NCBI RefSeq assembly: GCF_001693515.2 | Contig: NZ_CP042968.1 | Coordinates: 8,030,501 to 8,094,500 of the forward strand | Origin: Bradyrhizobium paxllaeri | GTDB taxonomy: Bacteria > Pseudomonadota > Alphaproteobacteria > Rhizobiales > Xanthobacteraceae | Direction of reading: 5' to 3' | Length of the DNA stretch: 64,000 nucleotides | Shown here: positions 63,129 through 64,000 of the stretch, one piece after another | Numbering within the stretch: the first letter of the stretch is position 1 | How the letters are laid out: each line of letters opens with the position of its first letter | Program-made: the position numbers and the translations under genes | Notes under the pieces: model-generated | Database searches by the model: none | What the model saw: the letters and a program-made list of their open reading frames with translations, nothing else | Told to the model about the DNA's origin: nothing

Positions 63129-64000
<872 letters not shown>

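Overview
The window is high-GC, gene-dense DNA, almost certainly alphaproteobacterial and most like Bradyrhizobium or a close relative. The pointers are short intergenic palindromic elements of the type scattered through Bradyrhizobium genomes (1379-1468, 6006-6102, 7237-7277, 57156-57174), FlbT beside a flagellin gene, several FixJ-type regulators, and rplU-rpmA upstream of obgE. The genus is an inference; no rRNA or other marker is present.

Layout. 0-3.7 kb: the end of a two-domain ABC permease and an oligopeptidase B-like S9 peptidase. 3.8-12.5 kb: a seven-gene minus-strand sugar-acid operon (SsuABC-type ABC transporter, IlvD/Edd dehydratase, SMP-30 lactonase, RraA-like protein, aldehyde dehydrogenase). 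A GntR/FadR regulator is divergent from it, with a 26-bp palindrome in the shared promoter region. 12.7-17.4 kb: a receiver protein, a large hybrid histidine kinase and a FixJ-type regulator. 18-25.8 kb: a chemotaxis operon cheA-cheW-cheY-cheR-pilZ, then flbT and a large flagellin. 26.8-34.3 kb: Crp/Fnr, CheY-like and LuxR regulators, small exported proteins including a histidine-rich one, a GH3 enzyme, a methyltransferase and a serine hydrolase. 34.5-38.6 kb: a Sel1 protein and a MacAB/LolCD-type exporter.

38.7-43.1 kb is the most unusual part. Four minus-strand genes in a row encode a SARP-like regulator (BTAD domain), a protein with a glycine-zipper N-terminus and seven near-identical 42-47 residue repeats, a 76-aa free-standing protease-prodomain-like protein, and a subtilase. 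It reads like a regulated precursor, inhibitor and protease cassette. 43.1-44.3 kb is decayed DNA with an IS66 tnpA remnant and a frameshifted isochorismatase-family pseudogene. 44.3-51.7 kb holds a 953-aa winged-helix ATPase/TPR regulator, ohr, a four-PAS histidine kinase, two response regulators and tRNA-Ser(CGA).

52-64 kb returns to housekeeping genes: an alpha/beta hydrolase, a ROK kinase-like protein, rplU-rpmA with a clear promoter and terminator, GNAT, an EamA transporter, MaoC and the start of obgE. Between MaoC and obgE sits a second unusual block: an adenylate-cyclase/TPR protein with a fresh internal duplication, a PAP2/vanadium-haloperoxidase-like protein with a (Gly-Gly-Ala)n N-terminus, and a divergent subtilase. 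Both unusual blocks place a glycine-rich protein next to a subtilase without a visible signal peptide, under an unusual regulator.
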